Positions 25,563 through 32,720 of a stretch of 47,767 nt of DNA are shown here, piece by piece. The notes below the pieces were generated by a model that searched no databases, was not told the DNA's origin, and saw nothing but the letters and a program-made list of their open reading frames with translations. The stretch is from CAURMH01 sp963525745 (GTDB lineage: Bacteria > Pseudomonadota > Gammaproteobacteria > Enterobacterales > Pasteurellaceae), in NCBI GenBank assembly GCA_963525745.1, contig CAURMH010000004.1, positions 1 to 47,767 on the forward strand, in the 5' to 3' direction. Within the stretch, counting starts at the first letter, position 1. Every line of letters begins with the position of its first letter. The translations under genes were made by a program, and so were the position numbers.

Positions 25563-26042
25563 ATGGGACAAACCGTTTTTAAATTGATTTGTATAAGTGC
25601 GGTCATTTTCGGTCTCGTTTCCTGCAAAGAAGAAATCGCTCAAGTGGGGCGCGCTGCGCCTGAAATCGCCGCTTACGATATGTTCGGACAGGAAGCTAAA
25701 CTTGCCGATTGGCAAGGCGTCCGTCTATTGACCTTTTGGTCGTCGAGTTGTGGCGTTTGTATGGCGGAACTGAAAGAATTAGAAAATTTGGCGGCGGCAT
25801 ATCCGAATAAGGTTGCGCTTATTGCTGTCAATATAGATAACGAGCAAGTGGATTTACAGACAGTGATTCATAAATATCGATTAAATCTGCCGATTGTTCG
25901 CGATCAATTAAAAATTACCGGAGAACGCTACCGAGTTGTCGGCACGCCGACATCTTTTGTCATTGACCCGCAAGGAATAATCATGACAAAATTTGAAGGA
26001 TTAATTCCCAAAGCGCAACTTCACACACTTTTCCAAGGCTAA
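25563..26042 (+). CDS. TlpA/ResA-like thioredoxin lipoprotein
   Basis: A 159-residue periplasmic thioredoxin-fold protein. The lipobox GLVSC places the mature N-terminus at Cys21, so it is membrane-tethered. The active site is Cys63-Gly-Val-Cys66 (WSSSCGVC), with the cis-proline loop VVGTPTSFVIDPQG. Campylobacter Ftr1-P19 operons end in two thioredoxin-like genes; here there is one, followed by a cytochrome. It may keep cysteines of the DUF2318 protein or the cytochrome reduced, which is inference. An uptake word lies inside the signal peptide coding region (25595). Confidence 0.88.
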   Translation: MGQTVFKLICISAVIFGLVSCKEEIAQVGRAAPEIAAYDMFGQEAKLADWQGVRLLTFWSSSCGVCMAELKELENLAAAYPNKVALIAVNIDNEQVDLQTVIHKYRLNLPIVRDQLKITGERYRVVGTPTSFVIDPQGIIMTKFEGLIPKAQLHTLFQG

Positions 26043-26043
26043 T

Positions 26044-26403
26044 ATGAAACCATACCGTTTAAGCATTATGTCACGTATTTCAACCGCACTTATTACCGAT
26101 GCGCTTAGTTTCATCACATTGATTTCATTTGCATTTTCGACTCAGGCAAGCGAGAACGTCGTAAACGGAGAAAAAATCTATCAACGCGCTTGTGCAACCT
26201 GCCATGGTAAATCGGCTGAAAAACAGGCGTTAGGCAAATCCGCCGTTATCGGCCGACTTAAAACTCAAGAAATTATCACCGCACTTTCCGAACGAAAAAG
26301 CGGCAAGATAGAAGGCGCAGGTAACGCCGTAAAATCACGTCTGACGGAACAGGAAATGAAAGCCGTTGCCGAGTATATTCAAACGTTGAAACATAAAGAG
26401 TAA
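26044..26403 (+). CDS. Small class I cytochrome c, last gene of the Ftr1-P19 operon
   Basis: A 119-residue secreted cytochrome. After an N-terminal hydrophobic segment (LSFITLISFAFSTQAS) comes the heme site Cys50-Ala-Thr-Cys53-His54. The C-terminal helix LTEQEMKAVAEYIQTL is typical of the c553 type. The usual distal Met that lies a few residues before this helix is not obvious: the segment reads IEGAGNAVKSR. Heme could be five-coordinate or use another ligand. It starts one base after the thioredoxin stop. Electron supply for periplasmic iron reduction is a fair guess from context. Confidence 0.82.
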   Translation: MKPYRLSIMSRISTALITDALSFITLISFAFSTQASENVVNGEKIYQRACATCHGKSAEKQALGKSAVIGRLKTQEIITALSERKSGKIEGAGNAVKSRLTEQEMKAVAEYIQTLKHKE

Positions 26404-26418
26404 ACCTTACTCTTTATG
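26392..26418 (+). other. Stem-loop across the stop codon of the cytochrome gene
   Basis: CATAAAGAGTAA / TTACTCTTTATG, a 12-bp perfect stem with loop ACC, includes the TAA stop. No T run follows, so it may cap the 3' end of the mRNA rather than terminate alone. Confidence 0.6.
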
Positions 26419-26536
26419 TAAGAGGTTCTCTACTGAAGTGTCCCATCAACCCAGCGAAAGATGGTTAACGTGAGCTTTTGACCAATACCGGAATCACCGG
26501 CAATATTTCTCAAATTTTTTTCATGATTTTTCTTTT

Positions 26537-26565
26537 CCTAATTTTTCCCTAATTTTCATTATCTA
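26537..26565 (+). promoter_or_regulatory. PmrA/QseB-like direct repeat and -10 element upstream of the PepSY gene
   Basis: CCTAAT at 26537-26542 and 26548-26553 are separated by five bases (11-bp period), as in binding sites of PmrA/QseB-type regulators. TATCTA at 26560-26565 lies six bases after the second half-site, the usual spacing to the -10 element. The regulator is probably the one encoded 0.8 kb downstream. Confidence 0.55.
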
Positions 26566-26593
26566 AAATGTACGCCATCGAAAGGAAGTCGTT

Positions 26594-26653
26594 ATGGAAC
26601 CTTCGATAAGATATCCTCTATTAACCAATAAATTCGTTCTAACAAAGGAGTAA
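26594..26653 (+). CDS. Candidate 19-residue leader peptide ORF before the PepSY gene
   Basis: ATG 26594 has a strong AAGGAAG six bases upstream and opens a 19-codon frame (MEPSIRYPLLTNKFVLTKE) that stops three bases before the PepSY start. The ribosome binding site of the PepSY gene (AAGGAG) is inside the last codons, so translation of the two could be coupled. The rare codons ATA, AGA and CTA appear. No homology is claimed; expression is unproven. Confidence 0.4.
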   Translation: MEPSIRYPLLTNKFVLTKE

Positions 26654-26656
26654 ATA

Positions 26657-27256
26657 ATGAAAAAATCAGTAAAAGCAACATTACTGGCAGGCGCGATTGC
26701 TTTTAGCGCGATTAATGCGACCAATGCTATGTCGCCGCGTGAACGAAGCGCGTTAGAAAAAACGCAAATCAGCGCCGCACAAGCCTTGTCCGCTGCGCAA
26801 GCTAAAATAGGCGCCGACGCTAAAGTGAAAGACATTGATTTTAAACACACATTATATGGCAAAGATTATTTCCAAGTGAAAATATTGGCAAACGGACAAA
26901 AGCATAAAGTGGATGTCGATGCGGAAAACGGCCAAATTTTAGGTACGGAAAGTAAAACGCTTAAAAAGGTCAAAGTGAGCCCGAATGGTGACGTTACTCC
27001 TAAAGTGGCCTTTGCTGAAGCCATGGAGATTGCCGTTGCGAAAACCGGTGGAAAAGTCGCCGAAGCCGATTTTAAACATAAACATGGTCAAGCATTTTAT
27101 AAAATTGAGACGGTTGCAAATGGCCAACAATTTGTTGTAGCGGTTGACGCCGATAATGGTCAGCTCATTGATATGCCTAAAAAAGGTAAAGACAAACACC
27201 ATCGTAACCATGTGCACCGCGAAAACGGTCATGAAGGAGGTTTCCGTCAGCCATAA
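26657..27256 (+). CDS. Secreted PepSY-domain protein with two PepSY units
   Basis: A 199-residue exported protein with a signal peptide (MKKSVKATLLAGAIAFSAINATNAM). It has two PepSY-like units, at about residues 35-95 (AAQALSAAQAKIGAD...FQVKILANGQKHKVDVDAENGQI) and 115-172 (AFAEAMEIAVAKTGG...FYKIETVANGQQFVVAVDADNGQL). The tail is rich in Lys and His (KGKDKHHRNHVHRENGHEGG) and might bind metal. PepSY proteins often act as inhibitors or sensors in the cell envelope. The two-component genes downstream suggest it is a target or accessory of that system. AAGGAG lies before the start. Confidence 0.87.
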   Translation: MKKSVKATLLAGAIAFSAINATNAMSPRERSALEKTQISAAQALSAAQAKIGADAKVKDIDFKHTLYGKDYFQVKILANGQKHKVDVDAENGQILGTESKTLKKVKVSPNGDVTPKVAFAEAMEIAVAKTGGKVAEADFKHKHGQAFYKIETVANGQQFVVAVDADNGQLIDMPKKGKDKHHRNHVHRENGHEGGFRQP

Positions 27257-27269
27257 TTTCGCCTAAAAT

Positions 27270-27300
27270 GACCGCACTTATTAAAAGTGCGGTCGTTTTT
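27270..27300 (+). terminator. Terminator made from an inverted pair of uptake words
   Basis: GACCGCACTT (27270-27279) and AAGTGCGGTC (27285-27294) form a 10-bp stem with loop ATTAA, followed by a T run. It is a classical Pasteurellaceae use of paired uptake words as a terminator. Confidence 0.88.
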
Positions 27301-27382
27301 TTCCGTAAATTTTATAACGTTTTTAAGATGACGATAATCCGTTATTTTATATTTATCATAAACAAAATCACCGACAAAACTT

Positions 27383-28051
27383 ATGCGAATTTTATTAGTT
27401 GAAGATGATCGAATGATTGCCCAGGCGGTATCTGATGGATTGAAAAGTGCGCGCTATGCCGTCGATTGGGTGAATAACGGCAATATGGCGGAACAAACTT
27501 TAAGCGGCCAACAATATGATTTGATTTTGCTTGATTTGGGCTTACCGGGGCAAGACGGTTTGCAACTCTTAAATCGCCTGCGCCAAAAGAAAAATAATAC
27601 GCCGGTATTGATTGTCACCGCCCGTGACGATTTGGACAGTCGCTTAGCCGGTTTGGACGGCGGCGCGGACGATTACATTATCAAACCTTTTGATTTATCC
27701 GAATTGCTCGCCCGTATTCGTGCCGTATTGCGTCGACAAAGCGGGCAAAGTTTGCCGTTATTAACAAACGGCGAGATAACCCTAAACCCGACAAATTATC
27801 AGGTTACGTTGGAAGGGCAAGACGTGTCCATAGAACTGAGCAATAAGGAATTTGCCATTCTACAAGCGTTGATGACCCGTCCGGGCATTATTCACTCCCG
27901 TGCCGATTTGGAAGATAAAATCTACGCTTGGGGCGATGAAGTGGAAAGCAATGCTATTGATTTTTTAATTCACGGACTGCGTAAAAAAATCGGCAAAACG
28001 CATATTAAAAATGTGCGCGGCGTCGGCTGGCTGGTAGCGAAGGAAAAATAA
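27383..28051 (+). CDS. OmpR/PmrA-QseB-type response regulator
   Basis: A 222-residue response regulator. The receiver domain has the acidic pocket Glu7-Asp8-Asp9, the phosphorylation site Asp51 (LILLDLGLPG) and the Lys of DDYIIKPF. The C-terminal winged helix ends VRGVGWLVAKEK as in QseB/PmrA. The start codon overlaps no gene and lacks a clear ribosome binding site. The kinase start shares a base with this stop (TAATG). The PepSY gene lies upstream, but a terminator separates it, so the pair probably has its own promoter. Confidence 0.93.
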   Translation: MRILLVEDDRMIAQAVSDGLKSARYAVDWVNNGNMAEQTLSGQQYDLILLDLGLPGQDGLQLLNRLRQKKNNTPVLIVTARDDLDSRLAGLDGGADDYIIKPFDLSELLARIRAVLRRQSGQSLPLLTNGEITLNPTNYQVTLEGQDVSIELSNKEFAILQALMTRPGIIHSRADLEDKIYAWGDEVESNAIDFLIHGLRKKIGKTHIKNVRGVGWLVAKEK

Positions 28052-29439
28052 TGAAAAACGCCATTCAACTTAAGCTGACCTTGGCGTTTACGCTGCTTTT
28101 TACACTCGTCGCCGGGATTGCGGGCGGCGTGTCCTTTTACGACACTTATCGTGATACCTACAAACTACAGGACGACATGCTTGCTCAACTTTCGGGCTTT
28201 ATTAATTCGGAGCAAAATCCGACCGCACTTCGACCTCCGCGCAATAATGACGCCCGTGTTTTCGTCCATTTTGAACGTAACGGCGAACAGACGAATAATT
28301 TACCGCCGAATTTTCCGCAAAAAATGGAAGATGGTTTTCATACGTTGAGAAAAGACGGTAAAAAATATAAAAAAGTCGATCCGAAAAAAGATGCGCGCGT
28401 GTGGTACACCTTTAAAAACGCGGGCGATTTATACCGCACTTACGTGCGCAATACGCCGAACGGCAAAATCATTATCACGCAGGAAAGCGAGTATCGGGAG
28501 GATTTAGCCGTGCGCAGCGCTTGGGCAAGCGTGATTCCGTTGCTTATCTTGTTGCCGTTGGTTATTTTGCTGACTATTGTGATTGTGCGCTTTGCCATGA
28601 AACCGGTCGATCGATTGTCAAAAAAAGTAGAAATGCGTCATGAACAAGATTTAACGCCGTTACCGACGGAAAAGATCCCTACGGAAATTCGCGGATTTGT
28701 GGTTGAAATCAACCGTTTATTAGCGCGAACAAACGATTTTATTCAGCAGCAAAAACGCTTTATTGCCGATGCTTCCCACGAATTACGTAGCCCGATGACC
28801 GCACTTTCGTTACAAATCGAACGCCTTAGCGAACAAAATGGGTCGGAGGAAAATAAAGCACAACTTTTACAGGTCAAGCAAGGAATCCAACGTAGCCGTA
28901 ATTTGTTGGAACAATTATTGTCTTTAGCCCGTATTCAAAATCGTCATGCGATTGAAAAACAAACGGTATTTAACGTACAACATGTTTTCCGTCGAGTAAT
29001 TGAGGATTTATTACCGCTGGCATTGTATAAATCACAGGATTTAGGTGTAATTGGCGAAGACGATGTTGAATTTAACGGCAGTGAAACGGATTTGTACTTA
29101 CTCGTCAAAACATTAACGGACAATGCGATTCGTTATACACCGGAAGGTAGTCAGATCGATTTAAGCGTACAAACTTCCGAAAACAGTATTGTGATTCAAA
29201 TTGAAGACAACGGAAACGGCATTCCCGCCGAAGAGCGTAAACGCGTTTTGGCCCCATTTTATCGCATTCTGGGCACCGAACAACAAGGCTCCGGGCTGGG
29301 CTTAGCCATTGCGGCGGAAATTGTGAAGAAGTATAACGGTGTGATCACGCTTTCGGATAGCGTAGCATTCAAGCATGGCTTGTTGGTGACAGTGAAATTG
29401 AGTCAATGGTTTAATCGTAAGCCGAAACAAATGAATTGA
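28051..29439 (+). CDS. QseC/PmrB-like sensor histidine kinase
   Basis: A 462-residue membrane kinase. The first helix is at residues 8-28 and the second at about 160-180. Between them is a periplasmic sensor of about 130 residues, very rich in Lys/Arg/Asp and with aromatic residues (KKYKKVDPKKDARVWYTFK). A HAMP-like linker follows. Then come the H-box ASHELRSPMTAL with His243, the N-box DNAIRYTPEGSQ, and GNGIPAEERKRV and GSGLGLAIAAEI in the ATPase. Domain order is that of QseC/PmrB. The ligand is unknown; iron, as in the FirRS system of Haemophilus, or cationic compounds are possible. Confidence 0.92.
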   Translation: MKNAIQLKLTLAFTLLFTLVAGIAGGVSFYDTYRDTYKLQDDMLAQLSGFINSEQNPTALRPPRNNDARVFVHFERNGEQTNNLPPNFPQKMEDGFHTLRKDGKKYKKVDPKKDARVWYTFKNAGDLYRTYVRNTPNGKIIITQESEYREDLAVRSAWASVIPLLILLPLVILLTIVIVRFAMKPVDRLSKKVEMRHEQDLTPLPTEKIPTEIRGFVVEINRLLARTNDFIQQQKRFIADASHELRSPMTALSLQIERLSEQNGSEENKAQLLQVKQGIQRSRNLLEQLLSLARIQNRHAIEKQTVFNVQHVFRRVIEDLLPLALYKSQDLGVIGEDDVEFNGSETDLYLLVKTLTDNAIRYTPEGSQIDLSVQTSENSIVIQIEDNGNGIPAEERKRVLAPFYRILGTEQQGSGLGLAIAAEIVKKYNGVITLSDSVAFKHGLLVTVKLSQWFNRKPKQMN

Positions 29440-29443
29440 CGCC

Positions 29444-29640
29444 TTATTGAGATGGGGACAATACGCGAATACCAACGGCACCACTTATAAGCAATAGCCA
29501 TAATAGATTTAGCCACAGTAAAAAAGCCAGAACGATCGCCGAGGCGCCGTAAATGTCCGTATAACCGTTTACGCTGTCAAGATAATAGGAATAGCCGCCT
29601 GTAAAAAAGCGGAAAAATAGCGCCTTTTTAATGCCTCAAA
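29444..29640 (-). pseudogene. Remnant of a YihY/BrkB-family membrane protein gene, C-terminal piece
   Basis: The reverse strand reads GGYSYYLDSVNGYTDIYGAS, then AIVLAFLLWLNLLWLLLISG, ending in RVLSPSQ and a stop at 29446-29444. The pattern Y-x3-YGA-x7-FLLWL-x6-LL is that of the C-terminal helices of YihY/BrkB proteins. Just upstream FEALKRR appears in another frame, as expected for a frameshift in an AAAAAGG run. About 65 codons remain of a normal ~280. The rest is gone, and no start or intact frame exists. With the dinB promoter this fills the 345-bp gap after the kinase gene. Confidence 0.6.
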
Positions 29641-29700
29641 TTGACGACGAAGACAAAGTGCGATCGGTTTGAGGTCGGTTTTTATCATTGATTTATTGAT

Positions 29701-29739
29701 TACTGTATTCTTGAACAGTATTCATCTTTCCATTATACT
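29701..29739 (+). promoter_or_regulatory. SOS (LexA) box and promoter of dinB
   Basis: TACTGTATTCTTGAACAGTA (29701-29720) fits the LexA consensus CTG-N10-CAG with the outer TA bases. It covers the -35 element TTGAAC (29711-29716), with TATACT (29734-29739) 17 bases after. dinB starts 45 bases further on. Confidence 0.85.
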
Positions 29740-29784
29740 GCAGAAAACTTTCTGATTTTTAACCGCACTTTTATCGTTTTTGTT

Positions 29785-30864
29785 ATGTCTTCAGCCCGAA
29801 AAATCATTCATATCGATATGGATTGTTTTTATGCCTCGATCGAGATTCGAGAAAATCCCGCGTTGCAGGGAAAGCCTGTGGCCGTGGGTGGGCGCTCTTC
29901 TCAGCGCGGCGTGTTGACAACGTGTAATTATGCCGCACGTCGTTTCGGCTTGCGCAGCGCGATGCCCACGGCGCAAGCGATGAAATTATGCCCCGATTTG
30001 ATTTTATTGCCGGTCAACATGCCTTTATACAAGCAGGTTTCGGGGCAAATTCATCAAATTTTTCAACGTTATACTTCGATTATAGAGCCGCTGTCGTTGG
30101 ATGAGGCCTATCTTGACGTTTCCGATTGCAATCAATGTTCCGGCTCCGCCACATGGATTGCGGAAGAAATTCGTCGGGTCATTTTTTCCGAATTAAGGTT
30201 GACCGCCTCGGCAGGTGTCGCACCGCTAAAATTTTTAGCTAAAATTGCCTCGGATATGAATAAGCCCAACGGCCAGTTTGTTATTCGTCCGACAGAGGTG
30301 GCCACGTTTGTGCGTCATTTATCGTTGCAGAAAATTCCCGGAGTCGGGAAGGTTACGGCACGGCGTTTGGCGCAAATGAACTTAATTACCTGTGCGGATG
30401 TTCAGCGGAGCGAACCAGCTTTGCTAATCAATACCTTTGGAAAAATCGGTAAGCGAATTTGGGATTTTAGCCATGGTATTGATCCGCGTGAGGTACAGGT
30501 GAATCGCGAACGAAAATCCATCGGCGTCGAACGCACATTACCCGTAAATATTTTGACGCCGTCGCAGGGGATGTTGTTGTTAGACGAGCTGTATGAAGAA
30601 TTGATTCGACGCATTAAACGAATCGACGCCAATATCTTGTCGTTTCCGTATTGTAAAATCGGCGTGAAACTCAAATTTGAAGATTTTCAGGTGACGACGT
30701 TGGAAAAAGCAAAGCAGCCGTTGGAATTAAATTGTTTTAGGCAACTCTTGCCCCTTATTTGGCAGCGAAGCCAAGGCAAATCCGTTCGGCTGCTCGGTTT
30801 GCATGTCAATTTGCCGGAAGAAAATAAATCCGATTATGCTTATGAACAGATGAGTTTGTGGTAA
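29785..30864 (+). CDS. dinB: DNA polymerase IV (DinB, Y family)
   Basis: The 359-residue translesion polymerase Pol IV. Catalytic carboxylates Asp11 (HIDMDCFYASIE), Asp106 and Glu107 (SLDEAYLD) are present, as are the helix-hairpin-helix region IPGVGKVTARRL and the little-finger domain. The C-terminal EQMSLW resembles the clamp-binding motif QxxLxF/W. Length is normal. There is no strong ribosome binding site; the untranslated leader carries a reverse uptake word at 29762. LexA control is visible upstream. Confidence 0.96.
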   Translation: MSSARKIIHIDMDCFYASIEIRENPALQGKPVAVGGRSSQRGVLTTCNYAARRFGLRSAMPTAQAMKLCPDLILLPVNMPLYKQVSGQIHQIFQRYTSIIEPLSLDEAYLDVSDCNQCSGSATWIAEEIRRVIFSELRLTASAGVAPLKFLAKIASDMNKPNGQFVIRPTEVATFVRHLSLQKIPGVGKVTARRLAQMNLITCADVQRSEPALLINTFGKIGKRIWDFSHGIDPREVQVNRERKSIGVERTLPVNILTPSQGMLLLDELYEELIRRIKRIDANILSFPYCKIGVKLKFEDFQVTTLEKAKQPLELNCFRQLLPLIWQRSQGKSVRLLGLHVNLPEENKSDYAYEQMSLW

Positions 30865-30946
30865 TCTAGAGGTAAAAGTGCGGTCATAAATCAATAGGTT
30901 TTTATACGCCAAAAGCGGTTAGCAAAACAATTAACTTGGAATAAAT

Positions 30947-31483
30947 ATGGAACATCGTCTTGAAGATATTATTGCGATTTTTAATCGTTGCTTTGCCAAC
31001 GAATATAATACGAGATTGGTTAAAGGGGGAGAGGAGCCGATTTATCTTCCGGCGAACGCAGCCGTCCCTTATCATGCCATTTATTTTGCGCGCGGATTTT
31101 ATAGCAGCGCCTTACACGAAATCGCCCATTGGCTCGTGGCAGGCAAAGCGCGACGTGAATTGGAGGATTTCGGCTATTGGTACGAACCTGACGGGCGCTC
31201 CGCCGAGCGTCAGCGTGAATTTGAGCAGGTCGAAGTGAAACCCCAGGCGATTGAATGGATTTTGGCGACCGCAGCAGGATTTCGTTATTTTGCCAGCGCG
31301 GATAATTTAAACGGCAATCCCGGCGATACGCAGCCCTTTAAACTGGCGGTGTATGAACAGGTAAAAATCTATGCGGCCAAAGGGCTGCCGAAGCGCGCGG
31401 AAACCTTACGTCGAGCGCTTGCGGCCTTTTATCAAACCGGTGAAGGGATTGATTTAACGAAATTTGATGTCACGCGCATTTAA
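30947..31483 (+). CDS. epmC: Elongation factor P hydroxylase EpmC (YfcM)
   Basis: EpmC hydroxylates the modified lysine of elongation factor P. The 178-residue length and the segments MEHRLEDIIAIFNRCF, YFARGFYSSALHEIAHWLVAG and EFGYW-like DFGYWYEPDGRS are family hallmarks. The HEIAHW motif supplies probable iron-binding His/Glu residues. GGAATA precedes the start. It lies between dinB and prfA on the same strand. A stem-loop follows the gene. Confidence 0.9.
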   Translation: MEHRLEDIIAIFNRCFANEYNTRLVKGGEEPIYLPANAAVPYHAIYFARGFYSSALHEIAHWLVAGKARRELEDFGYWYEPDGRSAERQREFEQVEVKPQAIEWILATAAGFRYFASADNLNGNPGDTQPFKLAVYEQVKIYAAKGLPKRAETLRRALAAFYQTGEGIDLTKFDVTRI

Positions 31484-31514
31484 TTTCTTTTCGGTACGTA
31501 CGTCCGCCTGTCAT

Positions 31515-31536
31515 TTCTAGCGAAATTCCGCTAGAA
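31515..31536 (+). other. Stem-loop between epmC and prfA
   Basis: TTCTAGCG / CGCTAGAA, an 8-bp stem with loop AAATTC, then a T-rich stretch starting some bases later. Weak terminator, or part of the prfA leader. Confidence 0.45.
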
Positions 31537-31568
31537 TAAACTGTTTTTTATTTACCTTACATTTATTT

Positions 31569-32651
31569 ATGAAAGAATCGATCATTGCTAAATTAGACAG
31601 TTTAAAAGAGCGTTACGAAGAATTAGAAGCCCTTTTGGGCGACCCGTCAGTGATTAGCGATCAGGATAAGTTTCGAGCCTATTCTAAAGAATATGCTCAA
31701 CTTGAAAATGTTGTGAAATGTTTTAATCGATGGAATCAATTAACGTCGAATATTCAGGAAGCGAAAGCGTTGCTGAACGATCCGGAAATGAAAGAAATGG
31801 CGCAATTGGAAATTGAGGAATCTCAAACGGCGCAGGAAGAAGTCGAGCAACAGCTCCAAATTTTACTTTTACCCCGCGATCCGAACGACGAATATAACGC
31901 CTATCTGGAAATTCGTGCGGGAACCGGCGGCGATGAAGCCGGTATTTTTGCCGGCGATTTGTTTAGAATGTATAGCCGTTATGCGGAAAGTAAAGGCTGG
32001 CGCATCGAAGTATTAAGCGAAAATGAAAGCGAACAAGGCGGCTATAAAGAAATTATCGTGTTAGTCAGCGGTGATAATGTTTATGGTCAGTTAAAATTTG
32101 AGTCGGGCGGCCATCGCGTGCAACGCGTACCAAAAACAGAATCACAAGGGCGTATTCACACGTCGGCCTGTACCGTCGCGGTTATGCCGGAATTACCGGA
32201 AAGTGAAATGCCGGAAATTAATCCGTCTGATTTACGCATTGATACCTATCGCGCCTCCGGCGCCGGCGGGCAACACATTAATAAAACTGATTCGGCGGTG
32301 CGTATCACCCATCTTCCGACGGGTATGGTTGTGGAATGTCAAGACGAGCGTTCGCAGCATAAAAATAAAGCTAAAGCGCTTTCTATTCTGGCCTCACGCT
32401 TGGTTCAGGCAGAACAGGAAAAGTTGGCCGCGGAACAGGCGACCACTCGGCGTAATCTGCTCGGTTCGGGTGATCGTTCCGATAAAATTCGGACCTATAA
32501 CTATCCTCAAGGGCGCGTTACCGACCACCGCATTAACTTAACGGTGTATCGACTGGATGAAGTCATGAACGGTCGTATCGACGAATTGATTCAACCGATT
32601 ATTACGGAGTATCAAGCGGATCAATTAGCTGCATTATCTGATCAAGCCTAA
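31569..32651 (+). CDS. prfA: Peptide chain release factor 1
   Basis: RF1 reads UAA and UAG stop codons and triggers peptide release. The 360-residue protein has the codon-recognition PxT motif (Pro188-Lys-Thr190) and the catalytic GGQ at 233-235 (GAGGQHINKT), with the same numbering as E. coli RF1. The gene that methylates this GGQ glutamine (prmC) follows. The start has no clear ribosome binding site. A terminator-like hairpin at 32671-32699 separates the two genes. Confidence 0.97.
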   Translation: MKESIIAKLDSLKERYEELEALLGDPSVISDQDKFRAYSKEYAQLENVVKCFNRWNQLTSNIQEAKALLNDPEMKEMAQLEIEESQTAQEEVEQQLQILLLPRDPNDEYNAYLEIRAGTGGDEAGIFAGDLFRMYSRYAESKGWRIEVLSENESEQGGYKEIIVLVSGDNVYGQLKFESGGHRVQRVPKTESQGRIHTSACTVAVMPELPESEMPEINPSDLRIDTYRASGAGGQHINKTDSAVRITHLPTGMVVECQDERSQHKNKAKALSILASRLVQAEQEKLAAEQATTRRNLLGSGDRSDKIRTYNYPQGRVTDHRINLTVYRLDEVMNGRIDELIQPIITEYQADQLAALSDQA

Positions 32652-32670
32652 TTAATGCACTGACGAAATG

Positions 32671-32699
32671 AATGAGCTGATAAACGGCAGCTTATTTTT
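32671..32699 (+). terminator. Terminator-like hairpin between prfA and prmC
   Basis: AATGAGCTG / CAGCTTATT pair over 9 bp (one G-T) with an 8-base loop, followed by a TTTTT run. It may be partial, since prmC follows at 32721. Confidence 0.65.
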
Positions 32700-32720
32700 C
32701 TTCTTATTTGAACGGCCTCT

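Noticed and set aside
29641..29700. An ATG-led open frame of about 40 codons on the minus strand (MIKTDLKPIALCLRR)
   Set aside because: It runs through a degenerate uptake word and stops inside the yihY remnant; judged a chance frame.
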